Positions 1 through 6,989 of a stretch of 15,326 bases of DNA are shown piece by piece. Origin of the DNA: Aestuariivirga sp. (lineage in GTDB: Bacteria; Pseudomonadota; Alphaproteobacteria; Rhizobiales; Aestuariivirgaceae); contig JADCDC010000599.1 of the NCBI GenBank assembly GCA_020252385.1, positions 1 to 15,326 on the forward strand. The letters run 5' to 3'. The number at the start of each line of letters is the position of its first letter. Position 1 is the first letter of the stretch. The translations under genes and the position numbers were made by a program. The notes beneath the pieces were generated by a model, which ran no database searches, was not told the DNA's origin, and was given only the letters and a program-made list of their open reading frames with translations.

Positions 1-819
1 GGTGACGCCCTCAGCCGCCATGTAGCCCACGCATTCGCGCCAGCGCACCGTGCCCGTCACCTGCGCGACGAGGCTCCGGCGGATCGCATCGGGATCGCTC
101 AAGGGGGCGGCACCCACATTGGCGACGACGGGTACGGCGGGGGCCTTCATGGCGACCTTTGCGAGAGCGTCCGCCATCACGTCAGCCGCGGGCTGCATCA
201 GCGCGCAGTGGAAGGGGGCGGAGACCGGCAGCATCACCGCGCGCTTGGCACCCTTGGCCTTGGCGATCTCGGCGCAGCGCTCGACCGCGGCCTTGGTTCC
301 GGAGACGACGACCTGGCCATCGCTGTTGTCATTCGCCGCCTGGCACACCTCGCCCTGCGCCGCCTCGGCGGCTGCCGCCGCTGCGGTGGCGAAGTCGAGG
401 CCCAGGAGGGCTGCCATGGCGCCGGTTCCGACCGGTGTCGCGCTCTGCATGGCCTTGCCGCGCGTCTTCAGAAGGCGCGCTGCGTCGGAGAGCGAAAACG
501 TGCCGGCGGCGGCCAGGGCCGAATACTCGCCCAGCGAATGGCCCGCCACGAAACGGGCGGCATTGGCGACGGTGATGCCGTGCTCGGCCTCCAGCACGCG
601 GATCACCGCCATCGACACCGCCATCAGGGCCGGCTGGGCATTCTCGGTAAGGGTGAGGTCCGCCTCGGGGCCCTCCCACATGAGCTGGGAGAGCTTCTGG
701 CCCAGCGCCGCATCGACCTCGTCGAAGACGGCGCGGGCGGATGCGAAGCTCTCGGCCAGGTTCCTGCCCATGCCGACTGCCTGGCTGCCCTGGCCCGGAA
801 ACATGAAGGCCGTTGTCAT
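1..819 (-). CDS. fabD: malonyl-CoA:ACP transacylase FabD, 3' end beyond the window
   Basis: Transfers the malonyl group from malonyl-CoA to acyl carrier protein, supplying extender units for type II fatty acid synthesis in the cytoplasm. Translating the minus strand from the ATG at 819 gives MTTAFMFPGQGSQAVGMG, the FabD N-terminal signature. The nucleophile motif GHSLGEYS follows at residues 93-100 (catalytic Ser95), then an ENAQPAL motif near 59-65 and an APFH motif carrying the active-site His. The frame is open to base 1, giving 273 residues; the family is usually about 310, so roughly 40 C-terminal residues lie outside. It diverges from the dehydratase gene at 924. In alphaproteobacteria fabD is commonly followed by fabG, acpP and fabF, so those probably continue to the left. 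Identification is secure. Confidence 0.95.
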   Translation of the reverse strand, partial: MTTAFMFPGQGSQAVGMGRNLAESFASARAVFDEVDAALGQKLSQLMWEGPEADLTLTENAQPALMAVSMAVIRVLEAEHGITVANAARFVAGHSLGEYSALAAAGTFSLSDAARLLKTRGKAMQSATPVGTGAMAALLGLDFATAAAAAAEAAQGEVCQAANDNSDGQVVVSGTKAAVERCAEIAKAKGAKRAVMLPVSAPFHCALMQPAADVMADALAKVAMKAPAVPVVANVGAAPLSDPDAIRRSLVAQVTGTVRWRECVGYMAAEGVT

Positions 820-923
820 CTTGCGAAAACCCCTGTCTGATTCTTGCGTCCGGCGCACGAAACATGGGGCGGTCGAGGAGTCAAGGTTGACCGCATCCCG
901 CGCTTGGGCCTTACTCCGGCGCC
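820..923. promoter_or_regulatory. divergent fabD / dehydratase intergenic region
   Basis: This is a 104-bp gap between two divergent genes. On the plus strand TTGACC (887-892) is followed 17 nt later by a weak -10 candidate CTTACT (910-915). This would place the transcript start at about 922, essentially at the ATG at 924. No good Shine-Dalgarno sequence precedes that ATG, so a leaderless transcript is plausible. A clear promoter for fabD was not identified; only a purine stretch (AGGGG) lies upstream of its ATG on the minus strand. The promoter calls come from pattern matching by eye. Confidence 0.35.
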
Positions 924-1889
924 ATGTACACCTCCGACGAGCTCGAGGCCGCCCAGCGCATCGTCTATGCCGCCATGCCGCCCACCCCGCAATATGCCTG
1001 GCCGCTGCTCGCCAAGGCCACCGGCTGCGAGACCTGGGTGAAGCACGAGAACCACACGCCGACCGGCGCCTTCAAGGTGCGGGGCGGCCTCGTCCACATG
1101 AAGATGCGCAAGGACCGGGGCGAGACCAGGGGCGTCATCACCGCGACGCGCGGCAACCACGGCCAGTCCATTCCCTTCGCCGCCGCCCGCGTCGGCATCC
1201 GCTCCACCATCGTCTGCCCCTTCGGCAATTCACCGGAAAAGAACGCCGCGATGCGGGCCCTGGGTGCCGAGCTGATCGAGACCGGCCACGACTTCGACGC
1301 GGCGCGCGAGAGCGCGATGGAGATCGCCAAGGAGCGTGGCCTCGACTTCATCCCCTCCTTCGGCAAGGAGCTGGTGATGGGCGTGACGACCTATGCCCAT
1401 GAGCTGTTCCGCTCGGTGGGCGAACTCGACGCCGTCTACGTGCCGATCGGCATGGGCTCCGGCATCGTCGGCACCATCACGGCGCGCGACATGCTGGGCC
1501 TCCGGACGAAAGTGATCGGCGTGGTGGCGGAAGGGGCCAATGCGGTCGCACTTTCGCTGGCGGCGGGCGAGCCCCTCTCCACCAACACGGCCGAGACCTT
1601 CGCCGACGGCATGGCGGTCCGCGTCGTCAACCCGGAGGCCTTCGCCCACATCAGGCAGGGCGTGGACCACATCGTGACGGTGAGCGACGAGGAGATCGCC
1701 GAGGCCGTGCGCCTCTATTTCCGCTGCTGCCACACCATTGCCGAGGGCGCGGGCGCTGCCCCGCTCGCCGCACTCATGAAGGAACGCGTTGCGATGGCGG
1801 GGCAGCGCGTGGGCGTGATCCTGTCAGGCGGAAACATCGACATGCCGAAATTCGCCGAAGCTCTGGAAGGCAGGACGCCAGCGGCCTGA
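924..1889 (+). CDS. PLP-dependent threonine/serine dehydratase-like protein
   Basis: Predicted fold-type II PLP enzyme of the threonine/serine dehydratase group, which eliminates water from a beta-hydroxy amino acid to give a 2-oxo acid and ammonia. The Schiff-base lysine is in GAFKVRGG (Lys51). The PLP-ring contact is GNHGQS at 77-82, the cofactor phosphate loop is GMGSGIVG at 176-183, the cation-site glutamate is in EGAGAA (Glu274), and the pyridine-nitrogen serine is in LSGGN (Ser301). At 321 residues it is a catalytic domain only, with no C-terminal ACT regulatory domain, so it looks like a catabolic rather than isoleucine-regulated enzyme. The phosphate loop differs from the usual GGGGL. 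The ATG at 924 lacks a clear ribosome binding site. Substrate is unknown; hydroxyaspartate, serine or threonine are possible. Confidence 0.82.
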   Translation: MYTSDELEAAQRIVYAAMPPTPQYAWPLLAKATGCETWVKHENHTPTGAFKVRGGLVHMKMRKDRGETRGVITATRGNHGQSIPFAAARVGIRSTIVCPFGNSPEKNAAMRALGAELIETGHDFDAARESAMEIAKERGLDFIPSFGKELVMGVTTYAHELFRSVGELDAVYVPIGMGSGIVGTITARDMLGLRTKVIGVVAEGANAVALSLAAGEPLSTNTAETFADGMAVRVVNPEAFAHIRQGVDHIVTVSDEEIAEAVRLYFRCCHTIAEGAGAAPLAALMKERVAMAGQRVGVILSGGNIDMPKFAEALEGRTPAA

Positions 1890-2049
1890 GAAGCGCCAGC
1901 GGCCGCACCATCGAGATTAGACGAAATCATTATTCGCTTTCCCGTTCCCTGACCTTCGGCAGAAGAGTAAGCAAACGTTTGGGCAGCAGTCGCCCTGTCT
2001 TGCAGTACGCTTGCATCAACAGACATTTTCCACACATGGGCGGTTCGCG
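1890..2049 (+). promoter_or_regulatory. intergenic region upstream of the amidohydrolase, with a 10-bp palindrome
   Basis: This is a 160-bp gap, less GC-rich than its surroundings. It holds a perfect 10-bp palindrome CAAACGTTTG at 1972-1981, which resembles the core of some repressor operators. A weak promoter-like pair follows: TTGCAG at 2000-2005 and ACATTT 17 nt later. An 11-bp direct repeat, CGCCAGCGGCC, occurs at 1876-1886 and 1894-1904, straddling the stop codon of the dehydratase. No terminator hairpin with a T-run was seen after the dehydratase, so read-through is possible. Confidence 0.3.
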
Positions 2050-3768
2050 ATGATCAGGAAGATCGACAGGAGACACTTCATGAAGAGCAGTGCTGCGGCG
2101 CTCGGCACCATTGCCACGCTGGATGTTCGCACTGCCAGCGCGCAGGAGGCATCCACCGTCTATTTCAACGGCAGCATTCTCACCATGGAAGGCGATGCCC
2201 CAGCGTATGCGGAGGCCGTGGCCGTCAAGGACGGCAAGATCGCCTTTGTCGGGACGAGGCAAGCGGCGCTCGCGGCGGTGGGAAATGCCACGGAGATCGA
2301 CCTTCAGGGCCGCACCATGCTGCCGGGCTTCATCGATTCCTGGGGGCACTTCACGCTGTTCGCCCAGCAGACGCTTGGTGTGAACCTCGCCTATTTCAGC
2401 GACACGCCGCCGCACAGCAAGGCGGACGTCATCAGGATGCTGAAGGCCACGGCGCCCTTCAACGGCTGGATCATCGGCTATGGCTACATCGCCAGCCTTC
2501 TGTCGGACGGCGTGCTGACGCTCGCGGACCTCGATGCGGCATTCCCGGACATGCCTGTGATGATCTGCACCCTGTCGACCCTGACGGGGCAGGTGAACAG
2601 CGCCGGCATGGCCAAGCTGGGACTGACGCCCGAAACGAAGGTCACCCCGCCCGGCGACATCGTGAAGGATCCCGCGACTGGCAAGCTGACGGGCGAACTC
2701 AGTTTCTCGCCCTTCCTCGCCGCGCGGGCCGAGGCCCTGGGCCAGTATTCGCAGGAGCAGGCGATCAAGACCTTCAAGGCCGCCGAGGCGCTTCTCGCCG
2801 CACAGGGCTACACGACGGTGCAGAGCTACCAGCTGCTGCCCGGTGAGATAAGGGACCTGCGGGCGGCATTCGACCAGGATGCGATCTCGCTCGACATCAT
2901 CGGCATGCCGTCCGTCTCCGACGATGCAACGGGGAAGATCGTTCAGGATGCCGACTGGACATGGGGCGCCTACAGCCACGGTGACCGCGGCCTGAAGATC
3001 CCCGGCTATCAGGTCGCCACCGATGCGGCACCCCAGCTTCGCCTCGCGGCCTTCACCGAGCCCTATCTCGACACCACCGGCTTTCCGGCGGGCTGGAAAG
3101 GCATCCTGCTGCCGCAGGACGGTGTCGAGAAGTGGGTGGGATATGCGTATGAGAACGGCATCCAGCTGTTCTGCTACAGCAACGGCGACGCCGGCATCGA
3201 CCTGAGCCTCGCCGCCATCGAAAAGGCCATCGCCGCGACGGGCAAGTCCGGCGATCGCCGCACCGTCATCGCGCATTCCTATTTCGTGCGCCCGGACCAG
3301 CTTGCGCGCTACAAGTCCCACGACATCACCGCATCGATGATGCCGCCCCACTTCATGGTCTACGGCGACATCCAGATGAAGCTCCTGGGGCCGGAGCGGG
3401 CATCCCGCGAGTCGCCGCTCGGCACGGCTCAGAAGCTCGGCGTCAACACCCTGATTCATTGCGACTGCCCCTCCGCCTCGCCCAATGTAATGGAGGCGAT
3501 CTGGACGGCCGTGACGCGAACAACCATGTCCGGCCAGGTGCTGGCGCCGGATGAGGGCATAAGCCCCTATGCGGCACTGATCGGCTTCACGCGCAACATC
3601 GCCTACAATTATCGTGAGGAGGCGAGCAAGGGCACGATCACCACCGGCAAGATCGCGGACCTCGTGATCCTCGATGCCAACCCGCTCGACGTGCCGCCCG
3701 CGAAGATCAGGGACATCAAGGTGGTCGAGACGATCAAGCGTGGAAAGCCGATCTACCGGCGCGCCTAG
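2050..3768 (+). CDS. Tat-exported YtcJ/NfdA-type amidohydrolase with altered metal site
   Basis: A 572-residue member of the amidohydrolase superfamily (YtcJ-like / amidohydrolase-3). The N-terminus MIRKIDRRHFMKSS followed by an Ala-rich segment ending TASAQ reads as a twin-arginine signal peptide with cleavage near residue 31, so the mature protein should be periplasmic. The family landmarks are in order: LPGFIDSWGHF (91-101), NGD (378-380), AHS (His409), PPHF (His434), LGPERA (446-451), HCDCP (Asp472), and the C-terminal GKIADLVILDANPL. Two positions that are normally metal-binding His are changed: the first His of the HxH motif is Trp98, and the His of the usual HANGD motif is Tyr376. His100, His409, His434 and Asp472 remain. 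An in-frame upstream TTG (2011) exists, but the ATG at 2050 fits the Tat signal better. The stop codon overlaps that of the convergent SDR. Substrate is unknown. Confidence 0.8.
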   Translation: MIRKIDRRHFMKSSAAALGTIATLDVRTASAQEASTVYFNGSILTMEGDAPAYAEAVAVKDGKIAFVGTRQAALAAVGNATEIDLQGRTMLPGFIDSWGHFTLFAQQTLGVNLAYFSDTPPHSKADVIRMLKATAPFNGWIIGYGYIASLLSDGVLTLADLDAAFPDMPVMICTLSTLTGQVNSAGMAKLGLTPETKVTPPGDIVKDPATGKLTGELSFSPFLAARAEALGQYSQEQAIKTFKAAEALLAAQGYTTVQSYQLLPGEIRDLRAAFDQDAISLDIIGMPSVSDDATGKIVQDADWTWGAYSHGDRGLKIPGYQVATDAAPQLRLAAFTEPYLDTTGFPAGWKGILLPQDGVEKWVGYAYENGIQLFCYSNGDAGIDLSLAAIEKAIAATGKSGDRRTVIAHSYFVRPDQLARYKSHDITASMMPPHFMVYGDIQMKLLGPERASRESPLGTAQKLGVNTLIHCDCPSASPNVMEAIWTAVTRTTMSGQVLAPDEGISPYAALIGFTRNIAYNYREEASKGTITTGKIADLVILDANPLDVPPAKIRDIKVVETIKRGKPIYRRA

Positions 3769-4514
3769 AGCGATACCGACAGTCCGCCATCCACCGCCAG
3801 CACGTGGCCGTTCACATAGGCCGCGGCATCGGAGGCGAGGAAGACGGCGGCACCGCCCAGTTCCTCCGGCTTCGCCCAGCGCCCTGCCGGCGTGCGGGCC
3901 TCGACCCAGGCGGTGAAGGCCTTGTCCTCGAGGAGTGCGGTGTTGAGCTCGGTGGCGAAATAGCCAGGTGCAAGCGCATTGACGGTGATACCCTGGCGGC
4001 CCAATTCCGCCGCCATGGAGCGGGTGAGGCCATGGAGCCCCGCCTTGGCCGCCACATAGGCATGGATGGTGGGCCGCCCGAGGATCGCCGCGACCGAGCC
4101 CGTGTTGATGATGCGGCCGAACCTGTTGGGCAGCATCAGCCGCACGGCATCGCGCGCCAGGCGGAAGCAGGAGGTGAGGTTGACGGCGATGACGCGCTCG
4201 AAATCCTCGTCCTCCCACTCGGTGATGGGGCGCCGGTGCTGGATGCCGGCATTGTTGACGAGAATGTCGAGCCTGCCGTGGCGCGCCACGATGTCGTCGA
4301 GCGCGCGGCGCGCGACCTTGGCGTCGGTCACGTCGAAGGCCATGGCCTCGGCCCCGATCCTCGAGGCAGCGGCATTGAGCTCGGCCTCGTTGCGGGCGTT
4401 GACGATGACCTTGGCGCCATTCTCGGCAAGCGCCTTGGCCATGGCGAAGCCCAGCCCGCGCGAGGCGCCGGTGACGAGGGCGACGCGGCCATCGAGCGAG
4501 AACATGCTGGCCAT
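3765..4514 (-). CDS. short-chain dehydrogenase/reductase, gluconate 5-dehydrogenase-like
   Basis: A 249-residue classical SDR that should oxidise or reduce a hydroxy/keto group with NAD(P). It has the nucleotide-binding TGASRGLG at 15-22, NNAG at 87-90, and the catalytic residues Asn112, Ser140, Tyr153 and Lys157 (YVAAK). The C-terminal VDGG motif is also present. The stretch NNAGIQHRRP resembles gluconate 5-dehydrogenases (IdnO type), but that subgroup is broad and the substrate is not established. It is the last gene of a four-gene operon, separated from the preceding stop codon by one base; a purine-rich GAAGAAG about 4 nt upstream serves as its ribosome binding site. A start at 4505, three codons downstream, is also possible. 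It converges on the amidohydrolase gene, and the two TAG stops share the tetranucleotide CTAG. Confidence 0.88.
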   Translation of the reverse strand: MASMFSLDGRVALVTGASRGLGFAMAKALAENGAKVIVNARNEAELNAAASRIGAEAMAFDVTDAKVARRALDDIVARHGRLDILVNNAGIQHRRPITEWEDEDFERVIAVNLTSCFRLARDAVRLMLPNRFGRIINTGSVAAILGRPTIHAYVAAKAGLHGLTRSMAAELGRQGITVNALAPGYFATELNTALLEDKAFTAWVEARTPAGRWAKPEELGGAAVFLASDAAAYVNGHVLAVDGGLSVSL

Positions 4515-4515
4515 G

Positions 4516-5409
4516 TTACTTCTTCACCCCGTTGACCTGCATCATCATGTCGATGAGGCGCGGGATGAAGCGATCGCCATAGCCCATGTTGTCCGCCATC
4601 ACCGTGATCTGGTGGGCGGTCTCCGCGAGGAAGGAGGCGACCGGCATCTGCTCCGTCATGTTGGTGTAGTAGCGGAGGTCCTTCCTGGCGTTGCGGATCG
4701 CGAACTGCGCGGCACTGTCATCGTCGGAGAGCGGCACGTTGATGAGGCGGCCGAACATGACGGAGGCAGCACCCCCCGCCATGACGATGTCGCGGAGCGA
4801 CTTCATGTCGACGCCCGCCTTGGCGGCGACCGTGATCGCCTCGGCGGCGACCGCCGCATGGCAGATCGAGAGGAAGTTGTTGATGAGCTTCAGCTGATGC
4901 GCGGAACCCACGGCACCCGCATGGACGATGGTATCGGCGAAGCATTCGAGCACCGGGCGGATCCGGGCGATGACATGGTCCGGACCGCCCGTCATCAGGC
5001 CGAGCTTGCCGGCGGCGGCCTCCTTCGGCGTGCGGGTCATCGGCGTGTCGACGAAGTAGCCGCCCTTGGCCTCGACGTCGGCCGCGATCTTCACCGTCGA
5101 ATGAGGCTCCGCGGTGGAGCAGTCGGCGATCACCAGCCCCTCGCGCACCGCACCCATCAGGCCATATTCGCCATAGACGATCTGCTCGATCTGCGGCGTG
5201 CCGGTGACGCAGAGTATGACGAGGTCCGATTCCTTCGCGACGCTGAGCGGATTGTTGCGCTCATGCGCCCCCTTCGACACGAGATCATCGACCGGCGCGC
5301 GGTTGCGATGCGCCATCACGGTGAGCTCATATCCCTTTTCCAGGATGTTCTTGCCGATGCCGTGGCCCATGAGCCCCACGCCGATGAGCCCGACGCGCTT
5401 GATGGTCAT
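4516..5409 (-). CDS. beta-hydroxyacid dehydrogenase (3-hydroxyisobutyrate dehydrogenase family), YihU-like pocket
   Basis: A 297-residue NAD(P)-dependent oxidoreductase of the 6-phosphogluconate/3-hydroxyisobutyrate dehydrogenase family. The Rossmann motif is GVGLMGHG (10-17). The DCST motif is at 96-99, the substrate loop DTPMTRTP at 121-128, and the catalytic lysine segment HQLKLINNFLS at 171-181 (Lys174). The family norm for the substrate loop is DAPVSGG; here it is PMTRT with Arg126. Together with Asn177 and Ser181 this recalls the anion-binding triad of E. coli YihU, a sulfolactaldehyde and succinic semialdehyde reductase. That suggests an aldehyde or hydroxyacid with a strongly anionic tail. 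The alignment to YihU is from memory. The start overlaps the acetyltransferase stop by ATGA, with GGGAGAAG upstream as ribosome binding site. Confidence 0.88.
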   Translation of the reverse strand: MTIKRVGLIGVGLMGHGIGKNILEKGYELTVMAHRNRAPVDDLVSKGAHERNNPLSVAKESDLVILCVTGTPQIEQIVYGEYGLMGAVREGLVIADCSTAEPHSTVKIAADVEAKGGYFVDTPMTRTPKEAAAGKLGLMTGGPDHVIARIRPVLECFADTIVHAGAVGSAHQLKLINNFLSICHAAVAAEAITVAAKAGVDMKSLRDIVMAGGAASVMFGRLINVPLSDDDSAAQFAIRNARKDLRYYTNMTEQMPVASFLAETAHQITVMADNMGYGDRFIPRLIDMMMQVNGVKK

Positions 5410-5888
5410 GTCTCTTCTCCCATTGATATGAATGTTTCGAGTCTATCCTGCTCCAGAACATAGAGCCTGTCTTGCGTCTTCTTGGCGAAGCCGAGCCTTG
5501 CGTAGAAGCGCTCCGCCCCGCCGTTCGTCTCGTCGACCTCGAGCTTGATGAAGGCGGCGCCGCGGCTCGCGAAGCGGCGGGCCTGGCAGCGCAGCAGCGC
5601 CTCGCCCAGCCCCTGGCCGCGCGCCTCCGGCCTGACGAAGAGGTCGACCACGTAGAGGCCCGGAGCGCCGCGCCAAGTGGAGAAGGTCATGAGGCCGAGG
5701 CAGGCGCCCGCGAGTTGGCCGTGTTCATCCTCCGCCACCACGACGTCGATCAGGTCCCCCGCGGCCTCGAGGCGTTCGCCGGTAAGGCGGGGAACGAAGC
5801 CGGTGCCGATGTGCTCGGCCAGGCCCCGCACCATGGCGGCAACCGCCTCCGCCTCGCCCTTCCGCATCGGCCGCACGCGGAAGCTCAC
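5406..5888 (-). CDS. GNAT-family N-acetyltransferase, SSAT (diamine acetyltransferase)-like
   Basis: A 160-residue GNAT enzyme that transfers an acetyl group from acetyl-CoA to an amine. Motif A is visible as DLFVRPEARGQGLG (82-95), with the pyrophosphate-binding loop RGQGLG at 90-95. The preceding FSTWRGAPGLYVVDLFV and the later LEVDETNGGAERFYARLGF (Tyr129 as likely general acid) match the layout of spermidine/spermine N1-acetyltransferase and related diamine acetyltransferases better than ribosomal-protein acetyltransferases. It starts with GTG at 5888, overlapping the stop of the acetylpolyamine amidohydrolase gene by 4 nt (GTGA), and its own stop overlaps the next ATG by 4 nt. It is therefore almost certainly translationally coupled. 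The substrate is inferred; another amine or amino acid is possible. Confidence 0.85.
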   Translation of the reverse strand: MSFRVRPMRKGEAEAVAAMVRGLAEHIGTGFVPRLTGERLEAAGDLIDVVVAEDEHGQLAGACLGLMTFSTWRGAPGLYVVDLFVRPEARGQGLGEALLRCQARRFASRGAAFIKLEVDETNGGAERFYARLGFAKKTQDRLYVLEQDRLETFISMGEET

Positions 5889-6916
5889 GCGAGCAGGCCC
5901 TCGAGCAGCGCGGCGAGGTTGAGGCCGAGGCTCGGCGAGGGATAGCCGCCCTCCTGCACCACGAGTGTGGGAAGCTTCAGCCCCGCAATGTCGCGGCCGA
6001 TGACCGCGAAATCCGCCGTCTCGATGGCGAAGCCCTTGAAGGGATCGTCGATGGCGATGTCGAGGCCTGCCGCCAGCACCAGCATGTCGGGCGCGAAATC
6101 CACGATGCGCCTGAGCGCCTGATCGAGTGCGGCGCGATAGGCCTTGAGTGCCGTGCCGCGCGGCAGCGGCAGGTTGAGGTTGAAGCCTTCGCCCTCGCCC
6201 CGGCCGCGCTCTCCCGCATGGCCCCAGAAGAAGGGGTAGAAGCGCTTCGGGTCCGCATGGATCGAGACGGTGAGCACGTCGGCGCGGTCATAGAAGATCG
6301 CCTCCGTGCCGTTGCCGTGGTGGACATCGATGTCGAGGATGGCGGTGCGCTTGCCGGCTTCGGTGAGGAGAGCCGCCGCGATCGCCGTGTTGTTGAAGTA
6401 GCAGAAGCCCGCCGCCATGTCGGCCGCGGCATGATGGCCGGGCGGGCGGCAGAGCGCATAGGCAAGGCGCTCGCCCGCCAGCAGGAGCTTCGCACCATGG
6501 GCGGCACTGGCCGCGCTGGCGCGCGCCGCGGCCCAGGTCTCCGCCGTGACCGGGCAGGCCCGGTCGCCCAGGTGCCAGCCGCACTGGCCCACCACGCTGT
6601 CGGGATAGGTGACGGGCGGCAGGCTGGCGCGGCCCAGCGCGAAGACATTGGGTGCGGGCATGTCGGACGCATCAGGGAGGCGGCCCCAGCGTTCGCGCAA
6701 GGTGGAAAGGAACTGGATGTAGCGCCGCTCATGCACCAGGGCCAGCGTATCGCCGAAGATCTCGGGCGGGGCCACGATGGGAAGCCCGAGGCGGCGCACG
6801 CCCGAGAGCAGCATGTCGATGCGCTCCGGCGTTTCGGGGATGGGCTGCGGCTTTCCCGCCACGATGAATTCACGCGGCGCATGGGTGCGTTGCGTATCGT
6901 CGAAGACTGTAATCAC
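5885..6916 (-). CDS. acetylpolyamine amidohydrolase / histone deacetylase family protein
   Basis: A 343-residue zinc hydrolase of the arginase-deacetylase fold that removes acetyl groups from N-acetylated amines, typically acetylputrescine, acetylcadaverine or acetylspermidine. Visible motifs: RPPGHH with the charge-relay pair His161-His162; GFCYFNN (170-176); DIDVHHGNGT (195-204) giving zinc ligands Asp197 and His199; AGLD (Asp286) as the third ligand; and QEGGY with the transition-state Tyr325. These positions lie about two residues from those I recall for Mycoplana ramosa acetylpolyamine amidohydrolase (341 residues), so the length and active site agree. The start codon is GTG. It is the promoter-proximal gene of a four-gene operon and diverges from the class III aminotransferase, which fits catabolism of acetylated polyamines. 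Confidence 0.9.
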   Translation of the reverse strand: MITVFDDTQRTHAPREFIVAGKPQPIPETPERIDMLLSGVRRLGLPIVAPPEIFGDTLALVHERRYIQFLSTLRERWGRLPDASDMPAPNVFALGRASLPPVTYPDSVVGQCGWHLGDRACPVTAETWAAARASAASAAHGAKLLLAGERLAYALCRPPGHHAAADMAAGFCYFNNTAIAAALLTEAGKRTAILDIDVHHGNGTEAIFYDRADVLTVSIHADPKRFYPFFWGHAGERGRGEGEGFNLNLPLPRGTALKAYRAALDQALRRIVDFAPDMLVLAAGLDIAIDDPFKGFAIETADFAVIGRDIAGLKLPTLVVQEGGYPSPSLGLNLAALLEGLLA

Positions 6917-6989
6917 AGGTTTGCGGCGCCTCGCGATTGGGTGTTAGGATTTTGGGTGAGCAACGACAACAACGCAAGGCTTACCCGTC
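6917..6989. promoter_or_regulatory. 73-bp divergent promoter region between APAH operon and aminotransferase
   Basis: The short gap must contain promoters for both directions. Plus strand candidate: TTGCGG (6921-6926), an 18-nt spacer, and TAGGAT (6945-6950). Minus strand candidate: TTGTCG (complement of 6964-6969), a 17-nt spacer, and TAACAC (complement of 6941-6946). The two -10 elements overlap, so the promoters would compete or be co-regulated by one protein. No regulator gene lies next to it in this window. The assignments were made by eye. Confidence 0.4.

Noticed and set aside
50..1402. 450-codon plus-strand frame
   Set aside because: It lies antisense to fabD and then runs in the wrong frame through the dehydratase; the composition is low-complexity Ala/Arg.
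1930..4218. 762-codon open frame on the minus strand across the amidohydrolase gene
   Set aside because: It is antisense to a well-supported gene and also runs out of frame through the SDR. The protein is rich in Arg, Gly and His with no domain motif, as expected of shadow frames in GC-rich DNA.
4066..5463. 465-codon plus-strand frame
   Set aside because: It is antisense to the SDR and beta-hydroxyacid dehydrogenase genes, whose motifs are complete on the other strand.
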